DNA of 35,000 nt from Anaeromyces robustus (Eukaryota > Neocallimastigomycota > Neocallimastigomycetes > Neocallimastigales > Neocallimastigaceae), in the NCBI GenBank assembly GCA_002104895.1, contig MCFG01000064.1, positions 2,501-37,500 on the forward strand. Direction: 5' to 3'. Numbering within the stretch: position 1 is the first letter of the stretch; each line of letters opens with the position of its first letter. A model generated the notes under the pieces. It saw nothing but the letters and a program-made list of their open reading frames with translations. It had not been told where the DNA came from and made no database searches. Both the position numbers and the translations under genes were made by a program. Positions 1 to 10,754 of this stretch are shown here, piece after piece.

Positions 1-93
1 ATAATTCAAAAAATAATTTTATAATTTAAATTTCGAAATGTTCAAATTTAATAACCAATGTATATAAATTTATTTATAAACTATAAATAATAG

Positions 94-435
94 GTCTTGC
101 TCCAGAACTTCCAGAAGATCTTTACTTCCTTATCAAGAAGGCTGTTGCCGTTCGTAAGCACTTAGAACGTAACAGAAAGGATTCTGAAGCTAAATTCAGA
201 CTTATTCTTATTGAATCCAGAATCCACCGTCTTGCTCGTTACTACAAGACTGCTGGTCAACTTGCTCCAAACTGGAAATAGTAAGTTTTTTTTTTTAATA
301 TTAATTATATGATTAAAAAAAGTTAAAAAAAAAATATATTTATATAAAGAGTATATTTAAACGTTACTGACATAATTTAATTTTTTTTAATAATTTAATA
401 GCGAATCTTCCACTGCCTCTGCCCTTGTTGCTTAA
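94..435 (+). CDS. RPS13: 40S ribosomal protein uS15 (RPS13), C-terminal two exons (5' partial)
   Basis: Small-subunit ribosomal protein uS15, which binds 18S rRNA in the 40S platform. Only the C-terminal part is in the window; bases 1-93 are the 3' end of an intron. Exon 94-280 starts with two bases of a split Gly codon and reads [20 protein letters not shown], then RKHLERN and [13 protein letters not shown], all characteristic of eukaryotic uS15. Intron 281-401 has donor GTAAGT, a branch-like TACTGAC at 365-371 and acceptor AATAG. Final exon 402-435 completes a Tyr codon and ends [10 protein letters not shown]-stop, the usual eukaryotic C-terminus. Codons are richer in G and C (GCC, AAG, CGT, CTT) than in every other gene here, as expected for a highly expressed gene. 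The usual protein is about 151 residues, so roughly the last half is present. The identification is secure. Confidence 0.95.
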
Positions 436-1939
436 GTTAATTTCAGCTCTAAAATTGTGTATATTTTTATTTGTAAATCATAAATAAAAATATTAGAGAA
501 AAAAATATATCTAAAAAAAAAAAAAACTGTCGATATTTTGATTTATTATTATTTTGATATATATAAGTGGAATGTTGAAAATAATATATTTAAGAGGAAT
601 GATATCAGAAGAGTAAAAGAGTTTTAAAAACAGGATATTTATATTTTTATATATATGAAAGAAGATTTGGAGAATATATAAATTTTTATTTAATTGAATT
701 TTTTTTATTTGGAAAATTGGTTTATATAATTTGATATATTAAAATGAAGTATATGAAAAAAAGGAAGAAAATGTATATATTTACATGATTATTTAAAATC
801 CATAAATAATATATATTATATAAACAAAATTATTTTAAATATAATTTAAAAATATTTATACCGTAACTATTTTTATTTATATATATATATTTTAAACATT
901 TACCACATTATGAATTATAGAATGATTTAATCAATTTATTTATTTATTAATATTTTTTAATTTTTATTTTATTTTATTTTTTTTTTTTTTTTAATTTTTC
1001 TTTGTTAATGAATGAATTAAAAATAATTAACAATAAATACTCAATTTTTTCTAAGAACACTGGCATATATATATCCAACTAAAAAGAAAAAAAAAAAAAA
1101 GCATTATTAATATAGATCTAATGCATTATGTCTAAAGAAAAAATAATTTTTCTTTATTTTAAAAAATTTGAAATGTTTTTTTTTTGAAGAACATTATTTT
1201 ATATATTTTTTAATTATTATCATGATTATTTATTTAATACTACTATTACTTCTACTATTAATAATAGTAAAATGTACAATTTAGTCTATATTAATTATAA
1301 TTTAACTACTATTAATAGTTCATTCCTTTTAGTTTATAATTATGTATATGAATAATATCATTTAATATAAAAATTTACTAAACTGGTTAATATCACTTGT
1401 CCATGCTGTTTCCATGCTGTTTTCATGCTATTTACATGCTATTTCCATATAGGGATAGTTATCAAAAGAATTAACCATTGGTTTATTAATTGATTCCTAT
1501 TTAAAAAAATTTTTGTCTTAAAAAAAAAAAAAAAAACTTCTATCCAAATCAGAGAAATGATTTAGATAATCTTTTTTTTATAGTATTCTAGTGTAGATAA
1601 TAGAATTAATAATAATTAGTTAAGGATTATATAAATAGTTTTCATAATGGAAATAATAGTTATTTATAATGTCAAATACTCTACGAAATAAAAAAAAAAA
1701 AAAAAAAACCTAATATATATATTTTTTTTTAATTGATGGAAGAGAACTTGGTTATTAATGTTTGAATTTAATAAAGATGATGTACGAATTGTGTGCTTTA
1801 AAAAAAAAAAACACATAATAAAAATGATGATTCTTTCGATTCCTTAACTAAAAAATACATTTAAATCACCCGTTACCAGGAAATGGTGAAAAAATATTTA
1901 AAAATCTTTTAGTTTTACTCTTTCTTATTTAAAAAATAT

Positions 1940-1973
<34 letters not shown>

Positions 1974-2287
1974 AATAACATATATAAAATTATTTTTTTT
2001 CAAATTTAATTGAATTTCATTCATTCTATTCTCTCTTTTTTTATCACTTTTGATTTATCTATTTTTCTTATCTGTTATTTTTATTATAAAACCTTTATAT
2101 ATTTTGTAAAAAAAAATGAATAAATTTAAATATATATAATATGCTTATTATTTATTTTTTTTAAAAAAATTAACAATAAACATATTATATATATTTATAT
2201 TTATTCAACATTTATTTTATCTTATAAAAATTGTATATAATTCAAATAAAATTTTTATCCATTATAATATTTAAATATATAACATGT

Positions 2288-2323
<36 letters not shown>

Positions 2324-2647
2324 ATAGTAATAACTAGTATTAAATAAAATAATGTATTTATTTTTTTTTAAAAACACTAAAAATAAAAAGAATAATTATC
2401 TTTTTATCATTTTTTATACTAAAAATTTTGAACCTTTATTAGTTTATTATTATTATTATTATTATAATTATTATATTATTATATTTTTTATTTTCAATTT
2501 TTATAATATGTAATGAATTTAATTAATAAATTTTAAAGAAAAAAAAAAAAAGGTAATTAATAAATACACAAAATTAAAAAAAAAAAACAAAATAAATTAA
2601 TAACATAACATTAAAATATTTAAACATTTTCAGGTTGATTTTAACGA
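436..2647. other. AT-rich intergenic region, no gene recognised
   Basis: About 2.2 kb between the RPS13 stop and the 3' end of the minus-strand gene at 2648. It is dominated by A and T homopolymers (for example near 1945-1971 and 2292-2321) and short AT repeats. The only compositionally distinct patch is the 11-bp repeat cluster at 1401-1448. I saw no reading frame with codon-like composition, no tRNA and no clear signal on either strand. It must hold the 3' untranslated regions of two convergent genes. Confidence 0.7.
1401..1448. repeat. 11-bp tandem repeat, four copies
   Basis: Four head-to-tail copies of an 11-base unit built on CCATGCTGTTT, drifting to TCATGCTATTT and ACATGCTATTT, followed by a partial copy. 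The CATGCT core is kept in all four. It is one of the few GC-containing spots in this intergenic stretch. No function can be assigned. Confidence 0.75.
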
Positions 2648-3669
2648 TCAGATGAAAATACATAGTGCACAACAACAAAGTATTATAACAAATATTATAA
2701 TTCCAATAATAATTAAAACCCATAACCAACTTTTCTTTTTTTTCATTTTATTCTTTTCATCTTCGATATCAAGATTGGCCTCATCCATAGTATCATATAT
2801 ACCTGAATCACAATGATCATAGGTTCTTAGAGTAGATCGACGTTCTTTACTACAAGCAATTTCTCCAGGATCACTATACATGGTTTTTACATCATCACCA
2901 CATGCTAAGGCATAATGTTTTTTATTTTCATGACAATAGCAAGATATTATTATATTACTATCAATATAACAAATTTCTAAATCATTACCTCTTGGTGAAT
3001 GAATGGTGGCATCATGTTTATTATCAAATGTATAACCTATAATACTAAATAGTTGTGATAAAAGTTCATTTATATTAATCTCAGTATCGAGTCTTTTTAC
3101 TATATTATTTCGTTTTTTTTATCCTTATTATTATTTTTAATATTATTTTGATAATTAATATTATTATGAGGGTTATATAAAGGATTTTGATTTTGATTAA
3201 TATTTCTTTTTCTTCGATAAACAATTCTAGTTTCTGAAATAGAATTTTTTATTCCTTCTAATGAACATAATCCTTTACCATTAATATATGAAACAGAAGT
3301 AATATTTTGAGTAATAAATTCGGTAGCCTCATCTGAAAGTAATTTTTTATAGGTTAATTCTTCAATTTCCCCGGTTGCATTCAAACCATTATTAATTTGA
3401 AATTCTTTAACATAATCTTCTGTTGAATTATTAAAATAACCATCGGGTTCATTCAAACCACAATCATATTTTAAAGAAATTAATTTTTCTTGAATTTTTT
3501 TAATTTGTTCACCAGAATCTTTTAATTTTATAGGTTTAAATTGATTAAATTCATTTTTTTTATTTAAAAACGTTACAGATGTATATACAAAAGAATTACA
3601 AAATATACATATATATACAACAAAATTTAATAGAGAATATTTTATTTCAATTTTAATATTCATTTTCAA
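2648..3669 (-). CDS. Putative surface protein with peptidoglycan-binding-like domain and C-terminal TM helix; frame disrupted at an A8 run
   Basis: The upstream frame (3669 to 3100) encodes 189 residues: a hydrophobic N-terminus (about 12-34) consistent with a signal peptide or anchor, then about residues 49-111 matching the PG_binding_1 pattern (LKDSGEQIKKIQEKLISLKY, DGYFNNSTEDYVKEFQ, NGLNATGEIEE). It runs through an Asn-rich stretch to a TAG. A second frame is open from before that stop down to 2648. It carries a Cys-containing segment (SPRGNDLEICYIDSN, ISCYCHENKKHYALACGDD) and ends with a Lys cluster, a transmembrane helix (SWLWVLIIIGIIIFVIIL) and CCCALCIFI. The two frames join by a -1 shift at A_AAA_AAC (3118-3112), giving about 340 residues. 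Other explanations are an undercalled homopolymer base, an intron (GTAAAG near 3270 to AG at about 3101), or a broken gene. The domain is usually bacterial and wall-binding. A role in touching bacteria is inference. Confidence 0.68.
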
Positions 3670-3941
3670 GAAAAAATTACATACTTATAAATTTTTATTA
3701 TTCAATATTATTAAAATAATAATAATAATAAATTATTGTAACAAAAAAAAAAAAAAAAAAAAAATGAACGTATATTATAAATGTATATTACAAACAAAAA
3801 AAATAAAAAATAAAAAAAAAAAGTATATAATAAATATATATTACAAAAAAAAAAAAAAAAAAAAAAAAGAAAAAAAGAATAGAATAAAAAATAAAAACAA
3901 TATCAATAAATTCAATATTAAATAAATATAATTATATTTAT

Positions 3942-3973
<32 letters not shown>

Positions 3974-5618
3974 CAAATAAATAAACAATATATAACTTGT
4001 ATATTTCAGTAAATAGGAATTTTTTTTTTTTTTAAAAAAAAAAAAGAAAAAACAAGATTTTTTCCATATATAAATAATTATGTTATGATATAGTTATTTA
4101 TTTTAAATATATTTATAAATATACATTAAAAAAAAAAGTTTACATTTAAAAATAAATAATAACAATAAAATTAAAAAAAAAAAAAAAACATTTTTAACTT
4201 TATATGTTAAAAATGTTTAAAAATAAATTAAAATTTAAAAATGTATATTATATTTATAATATACATTTTAGAATTTTTAATTAAATATATTAAAATTAAT
4301 TGAATACAATTTTTAGTAAAAAAAAAAAATAAACATTGTATAAATTTTAATAGATACTTTATAAATTTAAATATATAAATAAAAAATTAATATATATATA
4401 TATTGAATAATAAAATACTAAAAATACTAATACTTAGCTTTTAATCTGTTCAAAAAATAATAAATTATAAAAATAAAATATTTAAAATAAAAAAATGTTT
4501 GAAAACTTTTTCATTTTTAAAAAGTATATAAATCCGAAAAGAATTATAATAAAATAAACTTTTTTTTTATACTTACGTGCTTTTAAATCTTAAATTCGTT
4601 ATTGTTGTTATTATTAAAATAAAATAAAATAAAAAAAAAAAAAAGAAAAAAAATTATAAACAAATTTCATTTTATTTATTATCATTATTTTTTTTTCAAA
4701 TATAAAGCTTTGAATATATATTTTGAATTATGATTTGTGAATTATTATATTAACTCTATCTGATTGGAAATGAAGTGAAAATTACTTATTATTATTCTGA
4801 ATTACAGAATGAATTAATAATTATTAATCCTATTCTAAAAAAAAATATTATATTTTCATATTATTTATATATTTAAAAATATTTATCGCTTTTTTATTAT
4901 CATTATTTATAATAATATTAATAATTTATAAAAATTGTCATTTTAAAAAAAAAAAAAAAAAATAAAATAAAATAAATAAATTTATTGTGCAACTAAATTT
5001 TTTAAAATGATTGGTTTAAATTAAAAAATATAATTAAAAATAAAAAATAAAAAATAAAAAAAAATAAATAAATTTTCAAAATCAAGATTCAATATTTTTA
5101 ATTGAATCATTTTAAGATAAAACTCTTTTTAGTTGTTTATGTTTTAACTATTATTAAAGTTAATTTATTTAAATAAAATGTGAATAATAAATAAATAAAT
5201 AAAATATTTTAGAGATTATTTAATTCATTTTTTTTTAATGCTTTATATAAAACTAAAAAATTAATATTTTATTTTATTTATTATAATTATTAATAGTACA
5301 ATTAATAAATAAAATGGTTTAAAATTTTAAAGTATTTTCCATATTGTATATTGTTTATGTTCTTTTTTTTTTATTTTTTTTTTTATTTTTTTTTATATTA
5401 TTTATTGATTTATTAATTTTTTATTTTCTATTTTCTATTTTCAATTTTTTTTTATTTTATATTTTATTTTATTTTTTTTTTATTTTCCTTTTTTTTGATA
5501 TTTATTATTTATCATTCATACAAATTATAAAAATTTAAATATCCAATATTATTAATTAAAGATTGTAGTAAAAATTATTATTTTATATTTTATTATTGCA
5601 AAAAATTAATCTTTAAAA
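3670..5618. other. AT-rich divergent intergenic region
   Basis: About 1.95 kb separating the start of the minus-strand peptidoglycan-binding-like gene from the start of the plus-strand LRR gene, so it must contain both promoters. It consists of poly-A and poly-T runs, AATA and AAATA repeats, and a T-rich patch (5344-5538) that is open in one frame only because it is almost pure T/A. No TATA or other element can be singled out against this background, and no further gene is visible. Confidence 0.6.
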
Positions 5619-8600
5619 ATGATAAAATTATTATATAGGTATTTTTTTTTTATGAAATAATATTTTTCCTTTTTAAAACTTAAAATGAAATAAAAAAAAA
5701 TAAATATTTTAATATAATTTTTATTATTATTTTTTTCATAATATTTATTAGTATATTATATTTTTTATCTTGTATAATATTCACTTTTGGTCTCATGGGT
5801 AAAAAACTATGAAATTTAAATATATATTAAATAAAATTTTATTTCATTTTTAAAAATTAAATTACATATGATTCATATCATTCTTTTATTTTAAATAGTA
5901 AGAATACCTAATAATTCTTGTCCAAGTGGTTTAAGCGATAGTAATTATTATTGTTATGAATTTTGTTTTGAAGGTAGACAATTACGTACTATTAATTCTA
6001 AATCCAATACATATAGATATACACTTACTTTAGGTGAAGGAATAAATATTATTTATATTGAAAAAGGAAATTTTGGTTATGAAAATAGATATCAAAGTTT
6101 AAGTTCTAACATTTCTGATAAAGAAAGTTTACATGTAATTTATTGTGTTCAATATTCAAATGGTGATTATGAATGCAAATCAGCTCCCGGATACATTAAA
6201 GATTTATCAAATTATTATACTTTACTTTATAACGGAAAATCTTATGTTAAATCAACCATTGATAATGGAACTGAATTTCAAAATGATTGCAATATAAATG
6301 TTGGAGGTTTAATTCAACCAAATGGAAATGGAACTATTTATTTTTGTATTTCAAAAGATCGAGGAATAAATTTTGTTAAAGAAAATAAAGATATAATGAT
6401 CACATTTGATTCTGATGATGAAAATATATTTGCAGATAGTGATAAATATGAATATAATAATTTTGCTCTTAAAATTTATAGTAAAGGAGAATATAGTGGT
6501 ATTATGTTTTTCAATCTTGCAAGTAAATATATTTTTCATTTAAAAATATTTTTCTTTTAATTTAATATATATATTTAATTATACAATATAAATACATATT
6601 TATTTATAATATTTACGTAATTTTTTTTTAAAATATTTATTATTGTAATTTCTTGAATTTACTAATTAAATATTTATTATATTTATTTAGACGGTGTTTA
6701 TTGTGTTAATAGAGAGACATCAGAAATGTCAAAAGATAAACGATTTTGTAAAACTGGAATAATTGATAAATATAACTGTGAAAATGGTAATTGTTATCTT
6801 GTCACTAGTACAACTCAAAATGAAACTTTTACTACTACTACAAATCAAAATGAAACTTCTATTACTACTATAACTCAAAATGAAACTTCTATTACTACTA
6901 TAACTCAAAATGAAACTTCTACTACTACTACAACTCAAAATGAAATTTCTACTACTACTACAACTCAAAATGAAATTTCTACTACTACTACAACTCAAAA
7001 TGAAATTTCTACTACTCCAAAAGCTATAACTACTACTAAAACCACTACTACTCCAAAAGCTACAACTACTACTAAAACCACTACTACTTCAAAAGCTACA
7101 ACTACTATTAAAACCACTTCCAAGAATTCAAAAACAAAAACATCAACTACAACAACAATTACAAAAGAAACAGAAAACAGTACTACTCCAATTAAATCTG
7201 ACCTTCCTGAAAGTAATTATTTTATTTTAATAAAATTAAATATATATATGTGTATATTTAACATTTTAAATTACTATTAATAATATTATATTTATTATTT
7301 TTATTTAACATTTGAGATTTATCTTTATATATATATTTAAAAATAATATAAAAAAAAATAGGTTTAATTAATGAATGTAAAATTGTTAATTCCTTTTTAA
7401 AAAAAGATGAAATCAATTGTTGTGAATATGAAGGAATTATCTGTGATAATAATCATATTATAATGATGTACTATAAATATGAATATATATAAAAAAAAAT
7501 AAATATATATATAATAAAATAAATTTGTTAAAAATAATAATTCTAAATTATTAATTTTTTTATTATTAATTATTATGAAATTACATGTTATTTTATTTAG
7601 AGAATTAAGTCATAATAATATAATAGGTCAAATACCTTCAGAGATAGGCAATTTATCTAATCTGAAAATATTGTAGATTATATTGTTTTTATATTAATAT
7701 TAATTAAATATTATCAAATTAATAAAAGATTTTTATTTTTAATTTTTAAATTATAATTTAAATAGAGATTTAAGTAATAATAGACAAATAAATGGCTATA
7801 TTCCTTCTTCTATATGTAAATTAGATAAACTACAAAAATTGTAAATTTTTTATTCCTATTTTTATATTTTATATATTTTAACTTATATAGTAATAACAAG
7901 ATTTCTATATTAATTAATAATGTATATAAAATAATGATTTGAATTTTATAAGAAATTTATCTTTTACAAGTTTGACAGGATCAATTTCTTCAGAAATTGG
8001 AAATTTAAGATCTTTAGAATATTTGTAATTTTATTTAATATATATATTGATTTTATAATTATTTAATAATAATAATAGAAAAAAAAAAGAATACAACAAT
8101 AATAAGAAAAATTATTTTAATAAAAATATAGAAATTTATCTGATAATAAACTAAATGGTCTTTTACCTTCTTCAATGGATAATTTAATAAATTTAAGACA
8201 TTTGTAAATTTAATTTATTTATATATATATATTACTTATTAATTTTTAATTCAATATATTTAAAAAAATATAAAAAAAATTATATGTATATAAAGTTAAC
8301 AATATTTCACCAAAAACTATCAAATATGTTATAAAACTTTTTATAATAATTTTATTTGTTATTATAAAAATTCAGTTATAAATGAAAATAATATATATAT
8401 ATATATCATTAATATCTTATTTTTTTTTTATTTTTTATTTTTTTTTTTGCAATAAAATTTAATTTCAATTTAAAAACATTATAAAAATTATTTTAAAATA
8501 ATATTAAAATTTTAATTTATTAATAGAATAAAAAAATACAAGTATAATAATATTTTTAAAATATTATATAAAAATGTTAAACATATATGTAATATATTAC

Positions 8601-8867
8601 CTTTTTATAAACAAACAAATAAATAATGAATAATAAATTATGACAATAAAAATTATTTTTTTTTTTAAAAAAAAAAAAAAAACAGGTTGCTTTTAACTTT
8701 TCATTTTTTTCTATTATTTTAATAGTAAATTTTTTATTATTAGAAAAGGTTCAAATAAGTCCAGAACCTCTAGAGTCCAATCTCTGATTCATAAAGCTAT
8801 TTTATGTGTTATTGGCTCTTCTTCTAAATTATCTAATAACTTGAATAATAAAAATAAAAATAGATAA
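5619..8867 (+). CDS. Secreted surface protein: Cys-containing ectodomain, Thr-rich stalk, LRR cap and four single-exon LRRs (10 exons)
   Basis: Exons: 5619-5638, 5752-5798, 5899-6522, 6691-7212, 7362-7467, 7601-7672, 7766-7840, 7953-8024, 8132-8203, 8744-8867. All junctions keep phase and sum to 1734 nt (577 residues). A signal peptide (MIKLLYSILYFLSCIIFTFG) emerges only when exons 1 and 2 are joined, which supports the start. Residues about 25-265 form an ectodomain with several Cys that I do not recognise. Residues about 271-340 are a Thr-rich stalk of ten-residue repeats (TTQNETSITT type) rich in N-glycosylation sequons, then TTTK/TTPK runs. Residues about 405-439 resemble a plant-type LRR N-terminal cap (CCEYEGIICDNN). 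Four plant-type LRRs follow (LSHNNIIGQIPSEIGNL and variants), one per exon. The last exon gives a basic, Ser-rich tail without a clear TM helix. An adhesive or recognition role at the cell surface is inference. The donor at 7468 (GTACTA) and the last junction are the weakest points. Confidence 0.78.
6811..7015 (+). repeat. 30-bp coding tandem repeat (about 7 copies) encoding a Thr-rich stalk
   Basis: Inside exon 4 of the LRR gene, a 30-base unit beginning ACTCAAAATGAAA recurs at 6811, 6841, 6871, 6901, 6931, 6961 and 6991. Each unit encodes ten residues of the form T-T-Q-N-E-T/I-S-T/I-T-T. Copies differ by single bases (Thr/Ile swaps), so the array is probably prone to length change. In the protein it makes a stalk likely to be O-glycosylated, with N-E-T sequons, as in mucin-like fungal wall proteins. 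Confidence 0.9.
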
Positions 8868-8925
8868 AAATAAAAAAAAATAAAAGTTTCATTGATTTAT
8901 TTGAAAATTTTTAATGGAAGTTTAC

Positions 8926-8971
<46 letters not shown>

Positions 8972-9369
8972 AATATTGTTTAAACTATTTTTATTTTTAT
9001 TTTTCATAATTTGCAATGATTTTATTAGTAATATTGTTTTTATTAAATAACTTTCAAGTTCATTCATATATTTTTTTTTTTTTTTTAACGATCGTAGGTT
9101 TTTCTCCTCAACTATTGATCCGTAGATATTCAATTATTCTTTATAAAAACATATAATGTAATTTTTATAAATTAATAACTTTTTTAAAAGAGTTTTAAAA
9201 AAAGTTGACAAAAATAAAAAAAAATAATATGTACAAATATAATATTCTTTATTTTACTTTTTTTTTCTTTTCTTGTCTATCATTAAAATTTAAGATATTG
9301 ATTAGAAATTTTAATATTAATATCAAGTTTTTATTATTATTTAACTTAAAAATATATGATAAAATACTG

Positions 9370-9847
9370 TTAATTAGGACAAAGATGAAATGCAAAGAAT
9401 ATATTGTTATAACCGATAATATATTGTTATAACAGTTAATTAGGACAAAGATGAATTGTAAAGAATATATTATTATTCAACTTAAAAATATATGATAAAA
9501 TACAGTTAATTAGGACAAAGATGAATTGTAAAGAATATATTATTATTCAACTTAAAAATATATGATAAAATACAGTTAATTAGGATAAAGATGAATTGTA
9601 AAGAATATATTATTATTCAACTTAAAAATATATGATAAAATACAGTTAATTAGGACAAAGATGAATTGTAAAGAATATATTATTATTCAACTTAAAAATA
9701 TATGATAAAATATAGTTAATTAGGACAAAGATGAATTGTAAAGAATATATTGTTATAACCGATAATATATTGTTATAACAGTTAATTAGAACAAAGATGA
9801 ATTGTAAAGAATATATTGATATAACCGATAATATATTGTCATAACAG
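9370..9847. repeat. Minisatellite with two unit types (70 bp and 66 bp)
   Basis: Seven head-to-tail units start at 9370, 9436, 9506, 9576, 9646, 9716 and 9782. All begin TTAATTAGGACAAAGATGAA (with small changes) and share the following TTGTAAAGAATATATT. The second half has two forms. Type A (70 bp; units 2-5) continues TTATTCAACTTAAAAATAT. Type B (66 bp; units 1, 6 and 7) continues GTTATAACCGATAATATATT followed by GTTATAACAG and contains the palindrome GTTATAAC. The order is B-A-A-A-A-B-B. A type-A tail also precedes the first unit. Confidence 0.92.
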
Positions 9848-10720
9848 TTAATAAGAATATAAATATTCATATGAATGTAAATGAATATTTAAACATAAAA
9901 AAAATGAAAATGTGTTATAGAGTAGTCAAAATAATTCTTTAGTACTTTATTTTTATTTTTTATCCTCAATACAATTTTTATTAAAAGATATTTTATTACA
10001 TATAAATATACATTATAAGGGTTATTTTTTAATAAAAAATTATTTTTTATTGTTAAGTTCTAAATATAATAAAATAATAAAAAATTATTAATTATAAATA
10101 TAAAAGATAAATATAAATAAATAAATAAATAAATATAAAAAATATAAATGTTTATTGGTTTTTTTAATATTCCTTTTATTTATTTATTTATTTATTTATT
10201 TATTTTTTTTTTTTTCAGGTAGTACAATTTTAAAATATTTTTTTGTGCGAGTTTATCTTTTAGGAATATTATTTATTTTAATATTTTTTAATTTATATAT
10301 TTTAAATTAATAATAAAAAATAAAATTTTTTGTGAATGTGATTGTGGTTATATATTAAGTTTTTTTTTTTTTTTTAATAATTATTTAATTAAAAAATAAT
10401 AATAATAATAATTAAAATATCCCAAATTAAAATTTAAAAAAAAATTTTTTTTTTATATTTTCATACATAATTAAAAAAAAATTTATTAATTAGGTGTGAA
10501 AATATATATTAAAATATAAACATTTTAAAATTGTTTAACAATGATATTTAATAATGATTTATCCCATGTTTGATAACTATTGTGTGGCAGTTTTTTTATA
10601 TTTATATTTTTTTTTGTTTTAAAACAAGTTTTGTCTTTTGATATAAATATATTCAAATTAATAATTAAAAAAAGAATATATATATTATATTATTGATATA
10701 ATAAATAAAGTATGTCTTTA

Positions 10721-10754
10721 ATAATGTTTAATAATGTTTAATAATGTTTAATAA
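10721..10754. repeat. 10-bp tandem repeat
   Basis: Three exact copies of ATAATGTTTA followed by a partial copy. This is simple sequence in the gene desert with no associated feature. Confidence 0.7.

Noticed and set aside
5344-5538. Plus-strand Phe/Leu-rich 64-codon frame
   Set aside because: It is a T-rich tract in an intergenic region, with no codon diversity.
6729-6998. Minus-strand Cys/Ser-rich frame opposite the Thr-rich stalk
   Set aside because: It is the antisense reading of the 30-bp Thr repeat. The plus frame continues in phase through spliced exons with a signal peptide and LRRs.
8897-9133. Minus-strand 78-codon frame with a poly-Asn tract
   Set aside because: Slightly richer in G/C at its start (SIVEEKNLRSL), but it is short, depends on Lys and Asn homopolymers, and has no homologous pattern or partner exon. 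It could be a small gene, but support is too weak.
9205-9432. Plus-strand frame starting like a signal peptide (MYKYNILYFTFFFFSCLS)
   Set aside because: It runs into the 66/70-bp minisatellite and is made of Phe/Leu/Ile/Lys codons typical of random AT-rich DNA.
9646-9870. Minus-strand repetitive frame over the minisatellite
   Set aside because: It is simply the repeat read in one frame; no independent evidence of coding.
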